Assembly: GCF_000024545.1 (NCBI RefSeq)
Contig: NC_013947.1
Location: 2,294,001-2,358,000, forward strand
Direction of reading: 5' to 3'
DNA length: 64,000 bases
DNA from: Stackebrandtia nassauensis DSM 44728
GTDB taxonomy: Bacteria > Actinomycetota > Actinomycetes > Mycobacteriales > Micromonosporaceae
Under the pieces are notes generated by a model that was given only the letters and a program-made list of their open reading frames with translations, was not told where the DNA came from and made no database searches. Below are positions 41,969 to 51,941 of the stretch, in pieces. Numbering within the stretch: position 1 is the stretch's first letter; the number at the start of each line of letters is the position of its first letter. Position numbers and translations under genes: made by a program.

Positions 41969-42506
41969 CACGACCCGGTCGCGGCAGCAGCCGCACCCGG
42001 TGCCGCTCGAAACCCGACAGCGGATCGAGATACTCCTCGCCCCGCTTGAGCCCCCAGTGCAGGCAGGTCTCGTCACCACACGGTCGATGACCGGGGACCA
42101 GCCTGCCGATGCGCTGACCCCGCCGCACCCGGTCGCCCTCGGCGACCGCGGGCAGCACCGGTTCATAGGTCGTGCGCAGCCGTCCGTGGTCCACCGCCAC
42201 CACGCCCCGGTCGACCACCCGGCCCGCCAGCCCCACCGTGCCGTTCGCGGCGGCCAGCACCGGCTGACCGTGGCCACCGGCCAGGTCCACACCCCGGTGC
42301 CCCGCCAGCCACTTCTCGGCGGGCGGGCGGAAGGTGTTCACGACGCGGGCCGGGCGCAGCGGCCAGCCGAACCCGCCGTCCACAACCGCTGGCGGGTCCG
42401 GATCCGCGCCGTCGGAGGCCGGATCGGCGGCGACCCGGGCGAGCGGCGAAAGAACGGAGACGAGGACAAGGCCCAGCAGGGCGGCCCACAGGCGTTGCGA
42501 GGTCAT
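41969..42506 (-). CDS. M23 (LytM-like) peptidase, reading frame lacks its stop
   Basis: The ATG at 42506 opens a signal peptide (LWAALLGLVLVSVLSPLARV), then a LytM fold: WPLRPARVVNTFRPPAEKWL, GHRGVDLAG (H-x3-D zinc ligands), GRVVDRGVVAVDHGRLRTTY and CGDETCLHWGLKRGEEYLDP, ending VRLLPRPG. Such exported proteins cleave or bind peptidoglycan cross-links and are found upstream of rpsB in other actinomycetes. In the literal frame no stop occurs until 40593, antisense to the whole aminotransferase gene. A TGA in a neighbouring frame at 41971-41969 lies right after the domain, so I give that as the likely end and suspect a one-base indel. The canonical HxH is replaced by LHW. Confidence 0.75.
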
Positions 42507-42735
42507 GGCGCCATGGTCCGGGGCCTGGAGCGGGTATCGCGAAAAGTCGATGGCCGCCCTGTGGATGAAATCGACGCTGTGGACAAAATCCGGGACCGCC
42601 ACCGGCCGACGTCACGCCGGGCACACGCGTGATGCGGCCGTTCAGCTGACCTCGGGTCGACTGGCGGTACCGGGCCAGCCTCGCGTACCGTGCCCGGGGG
42701 TCAGGAGTGAACCGGCTTCCCAAAGGAGTTTTCTC

Positions 42736-43632
42736 GTGACAGACAATCAGCAGCACTATCCGGACAGCAGCGGCGCCCGCTGGGAGACGCCGGCCGAACG
42801 GCCCGCGTTCCTGGACCGGACCGAGCCGGTGAGCCGTCAGGAGCGCGAAGTCCGCGGTGGTGACTCCTCCCTCGACGACCTGATGGGCAACCGCAACCGC
42901 ACCTCCCGGCTGCCCTCCCAGGAACGCGGCGAAGAACCCTCCGGCGTCCACGCCGTCCCGCGCGGTCCCGAATCCCCGCCGCAGCAGTGGTCGCACGACA
43001 ACGCGCCCGCCCCGGCTCCACAGTGGTCGCCGGAGAACGCGCCCGCCTCGCCACCGCAGTGGTCGCCGGACAGCGCCCCCACCCCGCCGCCGCAGCTGGG
43101 CGAACCGGCCACCGGCGACCCCGAACTCGCCGCGGTGTCGCGAATGGACGCACCCCGGCAGGTCCCGCCGCCGATGCCGCCCCAGCTGGGCGACAACGCC
43201 CACCGCCCGCCCATGGCCCAGCCCTCGCCCCCGCCCGCCGACCTGAATGAGCCCACCCAGATGCACAACCCGGTCACCAGCGCCCCGCCCGCACAACAGC
43301 AGCGGGGGAGCACCTACCCGCCGCAAAGCGGCGGCGTCTACCAGAGCAACAAGTCCGGTCTCGGCTCGCTGGCCTGGGTCGCCGCGCTCATCATGGCGCT
43401 GCCGATCGCCTACGTCATGATCCGCAGCCTGGCCTCGGGCGCCGACGTCATCCTCAGCGGCGCGGTCGCCTCCGGCGTCTTCGCGCTCGCCGGACTCCCG
43501 TTGACGGCCTACGGACTGCAGGCCAGTCTCAACGCCAACACCGGCGAGACTCCCTCGCCGTTGCGGGCCCCCTACGTGTATCTGGTCATCGGTCTGGTGC
43601 TGCTGCTCGCCGCCGGAATGGCGGCCGGCTAG
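42736..43632 (+). CDS. proline-rich membrane protein
   Basis: 298 residues from a GTG with AAAGGAG seven bases upstream. Residues ~1-215 are disordered and rich in Pro, Gln, Asp and Ser, with three near-copies of PQWSPENAP/PQWSHDNAP/PQWSPDSAP. Three hydrophobic segments follow (SLAWVAALIMALPIAYVMIR; ILSGAVASGVFALAGLPLTA; YVYLVIGLVLLLAAGMAAG). No known family. Its position between the M23 peptidase and rpsB and its long cytosolic Pro-rich head suggest an envelope or division scaffold, but this is inference. TACCGT at 42686 is a possible -10. Confidence 0.72.
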   Translation: MTDNQQHYPDSSGARWETPAERPAFLDRTEPVSRQEREVRGGDSSLDDLMGNRNRTSRLPSQERGEEPSGVHAVPRGPESPPQQWSHDNAPAPAPQWSPENAPASPPQWSPDSAPTPPPQLGEPATGDPELAAVSRMDAPRQVPPPMPPQLGDNAHRPPMAQPSPPPADLNEPTQMHNPVTSAPPAQQQRGSTYPPQSGGVYQSNKSGLGSLAWVAALIMALPIAYVMIRSLASGADVILSGAVASGVFALAGLPLTAYGLQASLNANTGETPSPLRAPYVYLVIGLVLLLAAGMAAG

Positions 43633-43887
43633 CCAGCGCGAGACCCAGCGACAACGCCGCGTACACTGGTCGCCGGCAGCCGTCACGAGGGCGGCTGACT
43701 ATCGCGTGCCCATGCGCACCCCAAACGGTGCGGGCCCCGCGGCCCCGGTCCGAATCAGCTTCGGCCAGCGCGGCGGTCTCGTCACGGGCACCAGGCGCAC
43801 AACCGTTTCTCGACGGTGTGCGAGCCAACCAGGGAAGTGCGAACCGAAGCCGATTCGGTTCGTGCGCTACGAAAGGAAAACCAGGCA

Positions 43888-44781
43888 GTGCCTGTTGTCA
43901 GCATGCGCCAGCTCCTCGAGAGCGGCGTCCACTTCGGCCACCAGACGCGTCGCTGGAACCCGAAGATGAAGCGTTTCATCCTCACCGAACGCAACGGCAT
44001 CTACGTGATCGACTTGCGCCAGACCCTCGACTACATCGAGAAGGCGTACGGCTTCATCAAGAACACCGTCGCCGAAGGCGGCAGCATCATGTTCGTGGGC
44101 ACCAAGAAGCAGGCCCAGGAAGCCATCGCCGAGCAGGCCCAGCGGGTCGGCATGCCCTACGTGAACTACCGCTGGCTCGGCGGCATGCTCACCAACTTCC
44201 AGACCATGTTCAAGCGGCTGCAGCGCCTCAAGGAGCTGGAGATCCTGGAACAGTCCGGCAACGCCAAGGAAGGCCGGACCAAGAAGGAACTGCTCCAGCT
44301 GATGCGCGAGAAGGACAAGCTGGCGCGCACCCTCGGCGGTCTGCGGGACATGACCAAGCTGCCGTCGGCCATCTGGGTCGTCGACACCAAGAAAGAGCAC
44401 ATCGCGGTTGACGAGGCCCGCAAGCTCGGCATCCCGGTCGTCGCGATCCTGGACACCAACTGCGACCCCGACGAGGTCAACTTCCCGGTCCCCGGCAACG
44501 ACGACGCCATCCGTTCGGCCGCCCTGCTGACCCGGGTCGTCGCCGACGCCGTCGCCGACGGTCTGATCGCCCGCTCCAGCAAGTCCGACAAGGAAGAGGA
44601 CAAGCCCGGTGCCGCCGGTGGCGACGCCGCCGAGCCGCTGGCCGAGTGGGAGCAGGAGCTGCTGAAGCCGACCGAGACCGGCGCCTCCGAAGGAGCGCAC
44701 GCCGAGTCGGCCGCCGAGGCCAAGACCGAGGCCGACACCACCGTCGCCGAAGCCGAGGCTTCCGGCGAGGTCACTCCCTAG
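43888..44781 (+). CDS. rpsB: 30S ribosomal protein uS2
   Basis: 297 residues from GTG with GAAAGGAAA upstream. The uS2 core is complete ([80 protein letters not shown]). The last ~50 residues are an Ala/Glu/Asp/Thr-rich acidic tail, a common actinobacterial extension. The 255-base leader has TACACT at 43662 as the best -10 candidate and no gene. Confidence 0.97.
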   Translation: MPVVSMRQLLESGVHFGHQTRRWNPKMKRFILTERNGIYVIDLRQTLDYIEKAYGFIKNTVAEGGSIMFVGTKKQAQEAIAEQAQRVGMPYVNYRWLGGMLTNFQTMFKRLQRLKELEILEQSGNAKEGRTKKELLQLMREKDKLARTLGGLRDMTKLPSAIWVVDTKKEHIAVDEARKLGIPVVAILDTNCDPDEVNFPVPGNDDAIRSAALLTRVVADAVADGLIARSSKSDKEEDKPGAAGGDAAEPLAEWEQELLKPTETGASEGAHAESAAEAKTEADTTVAEAEASGEVTP

Positions 44782-44825
44782 TTCGACCGTCCTTACACGT
44801 CACCAACTTCGAGTGGAAAGTAGAA

Positions 44826-45638
44826 ATGGCCACAATCACCGCTGCTGACATCAAGCGGCTCCGGGAACTGACCGGCGCCGGAATGATGGACGTCAAGAAG
44901 GCCCTGACCGAGGCCGACGGGGACTTCGACGCCGCAGTCGAGGCTCTGCGCATCAAGGGCGCCAAGGACGTCGCCAAGCGCGCCGGACGCACCTCCGCCA
45001 ACGGCCTGGTGGCGCAGTCCGGCAACGCGCTGCTGGAACTCAACTGCGAGACCGACTTCGTCGCCAAGAACGGCGCCTTCATCGAGCTGGCGCAGACGCT
45101 GGTCGAGCACGCCGCGGCCACCAAGCCCGGCAGTGTGGAGGAGTTCCTGGCCAGCGACCTCAAGGGCACCTCGGTCGCCGACATCGTCGCCGCCGAGTCG
45201 GCCAAGATCGGCGAGAAGCTGGTCGTCGGCAAGGTCGCGAACATCGAAGGCGACATCGCCGTCTACATGCACCGCAAGGACCCCGACCTGCCGCCGCAGG
45301 TAGGCGTCATCGTCGCCTTCACCGGTGACGCCGACGTCGCCCGCAGCGTCGGCATGCAGATCGCCGCGATGCGGCCGAAGTACCTGTCCAAGGACGAGGT
45401 GCCGGCCGAGACCATCGAGGCCGAGCGTCGCGTCGCCGAGCAGACCGCCCGCGAAGAGGGCAAGCCGGAGCGCGCGATCGAGAAGATCACCGAGGGCAAG
45501 GTCACCGCGTACTACAAGGACTTCGTCCTGCTGGAGCAGGGCTCGGTCTCCGACGACAAGAAGTCGGTGGCGAAGGTCCTGGAGGAAGCCGGTACCACCG
45601 TGACCGACTTCGCCCACTTCGAAGTGGGCCGGGAGTAG
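44826..45638 (+). CDS. tsf: elongation factor Ts
   Basis: 270 residues. [20 protein letters not shown] and [20 protein letters not shown] form the UBA-like domain, [20 protein letters not shown] is the conserved core, and the coiled and C-terminal subdomains follow ([20 protein letters not shown]). It recycles EF-Tu-GDP. It follows rpsB by 44 bases and is closed by a T-tailed terminator. Confidence 0.97.
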   Translation: MATITAADIKRLRELTGAGMMDVKKALTEADGDFDAAVEALRIKGAKDVAKRAGRTSANGLVAQSGNALLELNCETDFVAKNGAFIELAQTLVEHAAATKPGSVEEFLASDLKGTSVADIVAAESAKIGEKLVVGKVANIEGDIAVYMHRKDPDLPPQVGVIVAFTGDADVARSVGMQIAAMRPKYLSKDEVPAETIEAERRVAEQTAREEGKPERAIEKITEGKVTAYYKDFVLLEQGSVSDDKKSVAKVLEEAGTTVTDFAHFEVGRE

Positions 45639-45653
45639 ACGCCGAAGGCGTGA

Positions 45654-45699
45654 GGGGGCCATCGGATGGTTGACAGACCAGCCGACGGCCCCCATTTTT
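45654..45699 (+). terminator. rho-independent terminator after tsf
   Basis: GGGGGCC...GGCCCCC arms (with inner TCGG/CCGA and GGT/ACC pairing) are followed by ATTTTTA. It is one of the few hairpins here with a real T-tract, and it separates rpsB-tsf from pyrH. Confidence 0.85.
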
Positions 45700-45733
45700 A
45701 TGTACATCGCGATGATCACTTCAGGAGGAGCAC

Positions 45734-46468
45734 ATGGCTGATGCCGAGCGTCGACCGTACCGGCGCGTGGTACTGAAACTGTCGGGAGAGGTCTTCGGAG
45801 GCGGGGCGGTCGGTGTGGATCCCGACGTCGTCGCCGGTATCGCCGCACAGATCACCAAGGCCAGCAAATCCGGCGTACAGGTCGCGGTGGTCGTGGGTGG
45901 CGGCAACTTCTTCCGGGGCGCCGAACTGCAGCGCCGCGGCATGGAACGCAGCCGCGCCGACTACATGGGAATGCTCGGCACCGTCATGAACTGTCTGGCG
46001 CTCCAGGACTTCCTGGAGAAGGAGGACGTCGAGACCCGGGTGCAGACGGCCATCACGATGGCCCAGGTCGCCGAGGCGTACATCCCGCGCAAGGCCATGC
46101 GCCACCTGGAGAAGGGCCGCGTGGTCATCTTCGGCGCCGGTGCGGGCCTGCCCTACTTCACCACCGACACCGTCTCGGCGCAGCGCGCCCTGGAGATCAA
46201 GGCCGACGCCGTCCTGATGAGCAAGAGCGGCGTCGACGCGGTCTACACCGCCGACCCGCGCATCGACCCCAACGCCGAACGCCTGGAGACCATCACCTTC
46301 GACGAGGTGCTGCAACGCCGCCTGCAGGTGGCCGACCAGGCCGCCTTCAGCCTGTGCCAGGACAACGATCTGCCCATTGTGGTATTCGGCGCCGAGGTCG
46401 AGGACGGCATATCCAGGGCCTTGTGCGGCGAGCGGATCGGGACGCTCATAACCTCGGCCCGTCCCTAG
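45734..46468 (+). CDS. pyrH: UMP kinase
   Basis: 244 residues of the amino-acid-kinase fold: [40 protein letters not shown] (phosphate loop), [20 protein letters not shown] and [20 protein letters not shown]. It phosphorylates UMP to UDP. A strong AGGAGGAG lies upstream. Two hairpins follow the gene, ahead of frr. Confidence 0.96.
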   Translation: MADAERRPYRRVVLKLSGEVFGGGAVGVDPDVVAGIAAQITKASKSGVQVAVVVGGGNFFRGAELQRRGMERSRADYMGMLGTVMNCLALQDFLEKEDVETRVQTAITMAQVAEAYIPRKAMRHLEKGRVVIFGAGAGLPYFTTDTVSAQRALEIKADAVLMSKSGVDAVYTADPRIDPNAERLETITFDEVLQRRLQVADQAAFSLCQDNDLPIVVFGAEVEDGISRALCGERIGTLITSARP

Positions 46469-46470
46469 AA

Positions 46471-46515
46471 CCCCGCCGCGCGAGGCGGGGAGACACTCGT
46501 GCCGGTCCCGGCACG
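46471..46515 (+). terminator. two short hairpins after pyrH
   Basis: CCCCGCC...GGCGGGG (46471-46490) and CGTGCCGG-TC-CCGGCACG (46498-46515) lie in the 125-base gap before frr. Neither has a T-tract; together they may reduce read-through into frr-cdsA. Confidence 0.5.
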
Positions 46516-46593
46516 GGCATGACAACATGTCATCACAGCAGCGCGGCCAAGCCACGGCCATAACGCTTGAACCAGAGAATGTGAGTAGCGACC

Positions 46594-47151
46594 GTGATCG
46601 ACGAGACTCTTTTCGATGCCGAGGAGAAAATGGACGGCTCAATCGAGCACGCCAAGGAGGAGTTCGCGGCCATTCGCACCGGCCGGGCCTCCGCGGCCAT
46701 GTTCTCCAAGATCGTCGTGGATTACTACGGTTCACCGACCCCGTTGCCACAACTGGCCTCCATCGCCGTGCCCGAGCCGCGCATGGTCATCATCAAGCCG
46801 TACGACGTGTCGCAGACCGACGCGCTGGAACGCGCCATCCGCGACTCCGACCTGGGTGTCAACCCCAACAACGAGGGCAACCAACTGCGGCTGTTCGTGC
46901 CGCAGATGACCGAGGAACGCCGCCGCGAGATGATCAAGGTGGCGCGGCACAAGGCCGAGGAATCCAAGATCGCGGTGCGCAACGTGCGCCGCAAGGCCAA
47001 GGAGGAGCTGGAGCGTCTCGTCAGCGATGGCGAGGTCGGCGAGGACGAGGGTCACCGGGCCGAGAAGGACCTGGACGAACTGACCCAGCGGCACATCAAG
47101 CTCATCGACGAGCTGGTGGCGCACAAGGAAACCGAGCTCCTAGAGATCTGA
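46594..47151 (+). CDS. frr: ribosome recycling factor
   Basis: 185 residues from [23 protein letters not shown] and [20 protein letters not shown] open domain I and [22 protein letters not shown] and [20 protein letters not shown] are diagnostic. It splits post-termination ribosomes with EF-G. Its TGA shares one base with the cdsA ATG. Confidence 0.97.
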   Translation: MIDETLFDAEEKMDGSIEHAKEEFAAIRTGRASAAMFSKIVVDYYGSPTPLPQLASIAVPEPRMVIIKPYDVSQTDALERAIRDSDLGVNPNNEGNQLRLFVPQMTEERRREMIKVARHKAEESKIAVRNVRRKAKEELERLVSDGEVGEDEGHRAEKDLDELTQRHIKLIDELVAHKETELLEI

Positions 47152-48170
47152 TGGGCCGTCACAACACGCCGCCGACGGGAATGCCACGTCCCGGACCGGG
47201 CGGTCACCACCAGCCTGCCCGCCCGCAGCCCGGGCCGGGCCCCGGCTTCCCGCCCGGACCACCGCCGCCCCCGCCCGGCTACGGCGACCACGACAACCCC
47301 GTCGCGGACCCGCAGCAGCCGTCTGAGGCCTGGCAGGACGCGTCCAAACCGCCGAGCCGGGCCGGACGCAACCTGCCGCTGGCCGTGGCCGCAGGCGTGA
47401 TCCTGGGCGCCGTGGTGCTGGGGTCGCTGCTGATCTACCGCCAGATCTTCCTGGCCGTCATCGCGATCGCCATCGGCGTCGCGATCTGGGAGCTGTCGCA
47501 GGCGATGCGCACCGCCGGAATCCGGGTACCCACCTGGACGCTGTTGGCGTGCGGCCTGGGCATGCAGGGACTGACCTGGTTCGGCGGCCCCGAGATGCTG
47601 GCCCTGGGGCTCGGCGTCACCGTCGTGGTCCTGGTGGTGTGGCGGTTCGCCGACGGCGCCACCGGATACCACTCCGACATTCCCGCGGCGACCCTCGTGG
47701 GCGTCTTCGTGCCGTTCCTGGGCGGTTTCGCGGTGCTGCTGCTGGCGCCCCCCGACGGCGCCAAACGCGTGATCGCGACCCTGCTCGTGGTCGTGCTCAG
47801 CGACACCGGCGGATACATCGCCGGGGTCCTGGCCGGGCGTCACCCGATGGCGCCCACCATCAGCCCCAAGAAGTCCTGGGAGGGCATGGGCGGTTCCCTG
47901 GTGGCCTGCGCCATCGGCGGGGCGGTCACGCTTCAGCTGATGTTCGACGTGCCGTGGTGGCAGGGTGCGGTCTTCGGCGTCGCCCTGGCCATAACCGCCA
48001 CTGTCGGGGATCTCACTGAGTCACTGATCAAGCGCGATCTGGGCGTCAAGGACATGAGCCGTCTGGTGCCTGGTCACGGCGGTCTCATGGACCGGCTGGA
48101 CTCGATTCTGCTGGCCCTGCCCGTGGCCTACGCGCTGCTGACGTATCTGGCGCCGGTCGGCAGCCACTGA
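47151..48170 (+). CDS. cdsA: phosphatidate cytidylyltransferase
   Basis: 339 residues. A ~65-residue Pro/Gly-rich cytosolic head precedes about eight membrane segments. The CDP-alcohol-type signature is near residues 240-300: VLSDTGGYIAGVLAGRHPMA, SPKKSWEGMGGSLVACAIGG and, at the end, SLIKRDLGVKDMSRLVPGHG followed by GLMDRLDS. It makes CDP-diacylglycerol, the precursor of PG, PI and cardiolipin. Coupled to frr by a one-base overlap. Confidence 0.95.
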   Translation: MGRHNTPPTGMPRPGPGGHHQPARPQPGPGPGFPPGPPPPPPGYGDHDNPVADPQQPSEAWQDASKPPSRAGRNLPLAVAAGVILGAVVLGSLLIYRQIFLAVIAIAIGVAIWELSQAMRTAGIRVPTWTLLACGLGMQGLTWFGGPEMLALGLGVTVVVLVVWRFADGATGYHSDIPAATLVGVFVPFLGGFAVLLLAPPDGAKRVIATLLVVVLSDTGGYIAGVLAGRHPMAPTISPKKSWEGMGGSLVACAIGGAVTLQLMFDVPWWQGAVFGVALAITATVGDLTESLIKRDLGVKDMSRLVPGHGGLMDRLDSILLALPVAYALLTYLAPVGSH

Positions 48171-48199
48171 TTGCGTCTGCGTGATTCTCTCCCTATCCT
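48171..48199 (+). promoter_or_regulatory. promoter of rlmN
   Basis: TTGCGT, a 17-base spacer, TATCCT, directly after the cdsA stop codon. Confidence 0.55.
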
Positions 48200-48224
48200 G
48201 CATGATCGCTTGAAGCGGCATGCA
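48199..48224 (+). promoter_or_regulatory. leader hairpin before rlmN
   Basis: TGCATG pairs with CATGCA, enclosing an inner CGCT/AGCG pair with a TGA loop, 15 bases before the rlmN ATG. It may affect translation of rlmN. Confidence 0.4.
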
Positions 48225-48238
48225 AGACTGGATTGGAT

Positions 48239-49405
48239 ATGACCACGCCTGTATTGACTTTGACGCCGCCGCGGGCTACGCGGTCCCTGCCGCCGCGCCA
48301 CTTCGCCGACCTCACCATGGAGGAGCGGCGTGAGGCGGTCCGTGAGCTGGACGAGCCGGCCTTCCGGGCCAACCAGCTGTCCCGGCAGTACTACACCCGG
48401 CACGAGACCAGCGTGTCCCGGATGACGGACCTGCCGGTGGCGTCGCGCGACAAGATCGCCGAAGCGCTGTTCCCCGCGCTGCTGACGCCCATAAAGGACA
48501 CCGAATGCGACGACGGTACCACCCGCAAGACGCTGTACCGGCTGCATGACGGCTCGCTGGTCGAGAGTGTCCTCATGGGATACCCGGATCGGGCGACGGT
48601 GTGTGTTTCTTCACAAGCGGGCTGCGGCATGGCCTGTCCCTTCTGCGCGACGGGCCAGGCGGGCCTGACGCGTAACATGTCGACCGCCGAAATCGTTGAA
48701 CAGGTTGTCAACGCCGCACGGCTCGCTGAGCAGGCCAAACTCGGCCGGTTGTCTCATGTCGTGTTCATGGGAATGGGGGAACCTCTGGCCAACTACTCGC
48801 GGGTGGTGGCCGCGCTACGTCGGGTCACCGACCCGACTCCGGGTGGACTGGGCCTTTCGGCCCGGCACATCACGGTGTCAACCGTCGGATTGGTTCCGGC
48901 CATTCGGAGGTTGACGGATGAGGATATGTCGGTGACGCTTGCTGTATCGCTGCACGCTCCGGACGATGAGCTGCGGGACGAGCTCGTGCCAGTAAACAGC
49001 CGATGGAAGGTCGCCGAAGTGTTGGACGCCGCATGGAACTATGCGAGGCGTACTGGGCGACGTGTCTCCATCGAATACGCGATGATCCGGGATGTGAACG
49101 ACCAGCCCTGGCGGGCTGATCTGCTTGGGCGCCTTCTCAAGGGGAAACTCGCCCACGTTAACCTCATCCCCCTGAACCCCACTCCCGGCAGCAAATGGGA
49201 CGCCAGCCCCAAGCCGGTGGAACGTGAGTTCGTGGCACGGTTGAGAGCAGCGGGCGTACCAACGACGGTGCGAGACACCCGGGGCCGTGACATCGATGGC
49301 GCCTGTGGCCAGCTGGCCGCGTCACAACAGGACGTCGCGCAAGGCAGCGGGACTAAGAACACGGCCCACGATCAAAGGGGCGAATCGCGGAAGGTGGCTT
49401 TGTAG
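48239..49405 (+). CDS. rlmN: RlmN, dual-specificity 23S rRNA/tRNA adenine-C2 methyltransferase
   Basis: 388 residues. The radical SAM CxxxCxxC is in [20 protein letters not shown]; other marks are [60 protein letters not shown] and the resolving Cys in [11 protein letters not shown]. It methylates A2503 of 23S rRNA and A37 of some tRNAs. The last ~25 residues are a variable polar tail. The codon range around 48880-49200 is visibly less G+C-biased at third positions than neighbouring genes. Confidence 0.95.
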   Translation: MTTPVLTLTPPRATRSLPPRHFADLTMEERREAVRELDEPAFRANQLSRQYYTRHETSVSRMTDLPVASRDKIAEALFPALLTPIKDTECDDGTTRKTLYRLHDGSLVESVLMGYPDRATVCVSSQAGCGMACPFCATGQAGLTRNMSTAEIVEQVVNAARLAEQAKLGRLSHVVFMGMGEPLANYSRVVAALRRVTDPTPGGLGLSARHITVSTVGLVPAIRRLTDEDMSVTLAVSLHAPDDELRDELVPVNSRWKVAEVLDAAWNYARRTGRRVSIEYAMIRDVNDQPWRADLLGRLLKGKLAHVNLIPLNPTPGSKWDASPKPVEREFVARLRAAGVPTTVRDTRGRDIDGACGQLAASQQDVAQGSGTKNTAHDQRGESRKVAL

Positions 49406-51495
49406 TGGCCGGGCAGGGTGATCGATTTAGACGACGGGCGCTGAGTCGCGGCTACAAAGTCGACGAGGTCGATGCCTTTCTGGATCGGGTCGAGGCGACG
49501 CTCGCCGGTGAACCCATGGGTGCCCCGGTGCCGTCGCAGGAAGTCGACGACGTGGTCTTCCGGGTCCGTTTCGGGGGCTACGACGAGTGGCAGGTTGACG
49601 TCTACCTGGACCGGATCGCCCGGCAGCTGGGCGAGCTCGAGGAACGTGGCGTGCTGGGCCGGGCCCCGTCGCCGGAGTTCGCCGGGGGACCGGCGGGCAA
49701 CGCCGGTGGCCGCGACGCCGGGATGCCGATGCGTGACAGCGGCCCGGTGCCGATGCACGACGGCCCGCCGATGCGCGGTGACGGTCCGATGCGGGACGGC
49801 CCCATGCCGCCCCCGATGCACGACGGCCCGCCGATGCGGGGCGACGGCCCGATGCCGCCCCGCGACATGCCGATGCGCGACGGTCCGATGATGTCGCCGC
49901 CGCGGGAACCCATGGGACCGCGGGACTTCGGTCCGCCGCGAGACATGCCCATGCGCGACACCCCGCCACCGCCGGACATGACGATGCCGATGCGGGAGGC
50001 CCCGATGCCGCCGCGTGACATGCCGATGCGCGACACTCCGGGCCCGATGCGCGAACCCTCGCCTCCCCGTGACATGCCGATGCGGCAGCAGGCGCCGATG
50101 CACGGCGGCTCCGAGCCGACCATGATGATGAACCAGGCTTCGCCGCCCCGCGACCTGCCGCCGATGCGCGACGAACCCTCGACTCCGCCACCCATGAACC
50201 GCCGTCCGGGACCCCCGCCCCCGCCGCCCGGTGGACCGGGCCCGGGTCCGGGCTCCGCCGCCCCCATCGAGGACGACGGCGAGGGCTTCGGCCACCTGCG
50301 TCCCTCCGACGACGAGGGCTTCGGCCACCTGCGCGGTGGCGACGACTTCGACGACCCGTTCGCGGGTCACCGTGGCCGTCGCGGCGGCGCCCCCGCCGGT
50401 TTCGAGAGTGCCGCCCCCATGAGCGGCCCCCCGCACCCGCAGGACGATCGCTTCGGCGGTCCGCCGCCTCCTGACGATCGCTTTGGTGGGCCTCCGCCCC
50501 CCGACGATCGCTTCGGTGGGCCTCCGCCGCCTCCTGACGACCGTTTCGGTGGGCCGCCGCCCCCCGATGACCGTTTCGGTGGCCCGCCGCCGGACGACCG
50601 CTTCGGTCCGCCCTCGGGGCATTTCGACGCCGAGCCGCGGCCACCGCAGCCCGGCGGCATGATGCCTCCGCCTCCGCCACCCCCGCCGCCCGGCCAGTGG
50701 GGCGAGCCGGTGTCCCCGGCGGGCCCGCCCGGTTTCGACCGCAGGCCGCCGGAGCCGTTCGACCAGGACGCCGACATGACCCGTCCGCTGCGGCGCCCGA
50801 TGGGCGATCCGCCGCCGACGCTGCCGGACTCCGAGCTGACCCAGCGGCTGCGCCGCGGCGGCGAGGACCGGTTCGGTGCCGCGCCACCGCCGCCTCCGCC
50901 ACCCCCCGGGCCCGGACGAGGCGGCCCGCCGCCGCGCCGGGACATGGAACCGCCGACGCCGCCGCGCGGTGTCTCCGGCGACCCGGACATCCCGACCATG
51001 GCGCACCCGGTCATACAGAACCCGCCGGGTGGACGTCCGCCCTCGCCGTACGACGACCCGCAGGGTTACCGCGACGGACCGCCCGGCGGTCCCGGCGGAC
51101 CCGACTCGGGCCGCCGCAACCCGTACGAGGGGCGTCCCTACGAGGGCCGGGGCGTGTTCGACGAACCCGGTCGCCACGGCCGCGACGAGATGACCACCGA
51201 GATGAACGCCGGTGACTCGCCGTTCCAGCCGGAGGACGTGCAGCGCGTCGAACAACTGCGCAGCTCGTTCAAGCCGCGCCGGTTCGGCAGCGGCTACGAC
51301 CCGGTCCAGGTCACCCGGATCTTCGACGCCATGTCGTCCAATATGACCAAACGCTCACCGGTCGCGGTGACGGACAAGGAATTGGACACCAGGCAGTTCA
51401 GTCTGGTCCAACAGGGATACTTCGAGCCCGAAGTGGACGCGGCGCTGCGTGAGGTGCGTGACATCTTCGCCAAGCGCGGCATGATCCGCGACTGA
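49405..51495 (+). CDS. DivIVA-motif protein with long Met/Pro/Asp-rich low-complexity centre
   Basis: 696 residues from a GTG sharing one base with the rlmN stop. Four DivIVA-type G-Y-x-x-x-x-V-D/T motifs are visible: GYKVDEVDAFLDRV (near 15) and GYDEWQVDVYLDRI (near 56) at the N terminus, GYDPVQVTRIFDAM (near 629) and GYFEPEVDAALREV (near 670) at the C terminus. Between them lie ~530 residues of disorder: MPMRDGPM-like repeats (about 110-250), six DDRFGGPPPP repeats (about 347-400) and Pro-rich stretches. DivIVA N-domains sense membrane curvature and organise polar growth in actinobacteria. Two pairs of motifs flanking a disordered linker suggest a scaffold or bridge. No long coiled coil as in Wag31. 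Confidence 0.82.
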   Translation: MAGQGDRFRRRALSRGYKVDEVDAFLDRVEATLAGEPMGAPVPSQEVDDVVFRVRFGGYDEWQVDVYLDRIARQLGELEERGVLGRAPSPEFAGGPAGNAGGRDAGMPMRDSGPVPMHDGPPMRGDGPMRDGPMPPPMHDGPPMRGDGPMPPRDMPMRDGPMMSPPREPMGPRDFGPPRDMPMRDTPPPPDMTMPMREAPMPPRDMPMRDTPGPMREPSPPRDMPMRQQAPMHGGSEPTMMMNQASPPRDLPPMRDEPSTPPPMNRRPGPPPPPPGGPGPGPGSAAPIEDDGEGFGHLRPSDDEGFGHLRGGDDFDDPFAGHRGRRGGAPAGFESAAPMSGPPHPQDDRFGGPPPPDDRFGGPPPPDDRFGGPPPPPDDRFGGPPPPDDRFGGPPPDDRFGPPSGHFDAEPRPPQPGGMMPPPPPPPPPGQWGEPVSPAGPPGFDRRPPEPFDQDADMTRPLRRPMGDPPPTLPDSELTQRLRRGGEDRFGAAPPPPPPPPGPGRGGPPPRRDMEPPTPPRGVSGDPDIPTMAHPVIQNPPGGRPPSPYDDPQGYRDGPPGGPGGPDSGRRNPYEGRPYEGRGVFDEPGRHGRDEMTTEMNAGDSPFQPEDVQRVEQLRSSFKPRRFGSGYDPVQVTRIFDAMSSNMTKRSPVAVTDKELDTRQFSLVQQGYFEPEVDAALREVRDIFAKRGMIRD
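50443..50604 (+). repeat. six tandem DDRFGGPPP(PP) coding repeats
   Basis: Six copies of a ~27-30-base unit encoding DDRFGG plus three to five Pro within the DivIVA-like gene. Several units differ only at synonymous positions (GACGATCGC/GACGACCGT), so length variation by slippage or recombination is plausible. Confidence 0.8.
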
Positions 51496-51504
51496 CACGA
51501 CGAG

Positions 51505-51543
51505 AACGGCGGCCGGAAGACCCTTGGTCTTCCGGCCGCCGTT
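51505..51543. terminator. bidirectional hairpin after the DivIVA-like gene
   Basis: AACGGCGGCCGGAAGACC pairs perfectly over 18 bases with GGTCTTCCGGCCGCCGTT around a CTT loop, between two convergent genes. No long T-tract. Confidence 0.8.
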
Positions 51544-51556
51544 ACGTTCTCGGGGG

Positions 51557-51781
51557 CTACTCGCGCAGCCCGTTGCGCACCATCAGCCAGTCGGCGGCCA
51601 GCCCGATGGCCAGGACACCGGCGGTGAACAACAGCCACAGGTCTTCGACGCGACCCTCGTGATTGCCGAACAGGTACGCGATCATGGTGATGATCCCCGC
51701 GATCGTGACGGTGTAGGCCACCTTGCGATTCGTGGGTTTGCGCTGGTCCGGTGAGGTCACAGGTTCGTTGTTGCCTGCCAC
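51557..51781 (-). CDS. small membrane protein, DUF2631-like
   Basis: 74 residues from a GTG preceded by GGAAGG. A polar head (AGNNEPVTSPDQRKPTNRKV) leads into two hydrophobic segments (AYTVTIAGIITMIAYLF and WLLFTAGVLAIGLAADWL), with GNHEGRVEDLW between them and the end DWLMVRNGLRE. The GNHxGxVEDxW...RNGLR pattern resembles DUF2631, found in this neighbourhood in other actinobacteria. Function unknown. Confidence 0.7.
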   Translation of the reverse strand: MAGNNEPVTSPDQRKPTNRKVAYTVTIAGIITMIAYLFGNHEGRVEDLWLLFTAGVLAIGLAADWLMVRNGLRE

Positions 51782-51941
51782 TGCCGTTCCGCCTTCCGTG
51801 TGGATGTCGAGGTGGGCTTTCGTCCATAGTCTCGCACGTGTCGGGACAGGGTTTGTCCCCACCTGAACGACTGGGGTGGCCGGGTATGGTCGTACGTCGG
51901 ATAGGCGCGAAAAACACTGAACGAAGAGGGTTGGACGACTA

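Noticed and set aside
50443..50604. Tandem repeats considered as a CRISPR-like array
   Set aside because: Units are 27-30 bases without spacers, in frame, and encode DDRFGGPPP inside a gene.
49372..51255. Minus-strand Arg/His/Gly-rich frame opposite the DivIVA-like gene
   Set aside because: It mirrors the Pro/Asp repeats of the sense gene; no start signal and no family.
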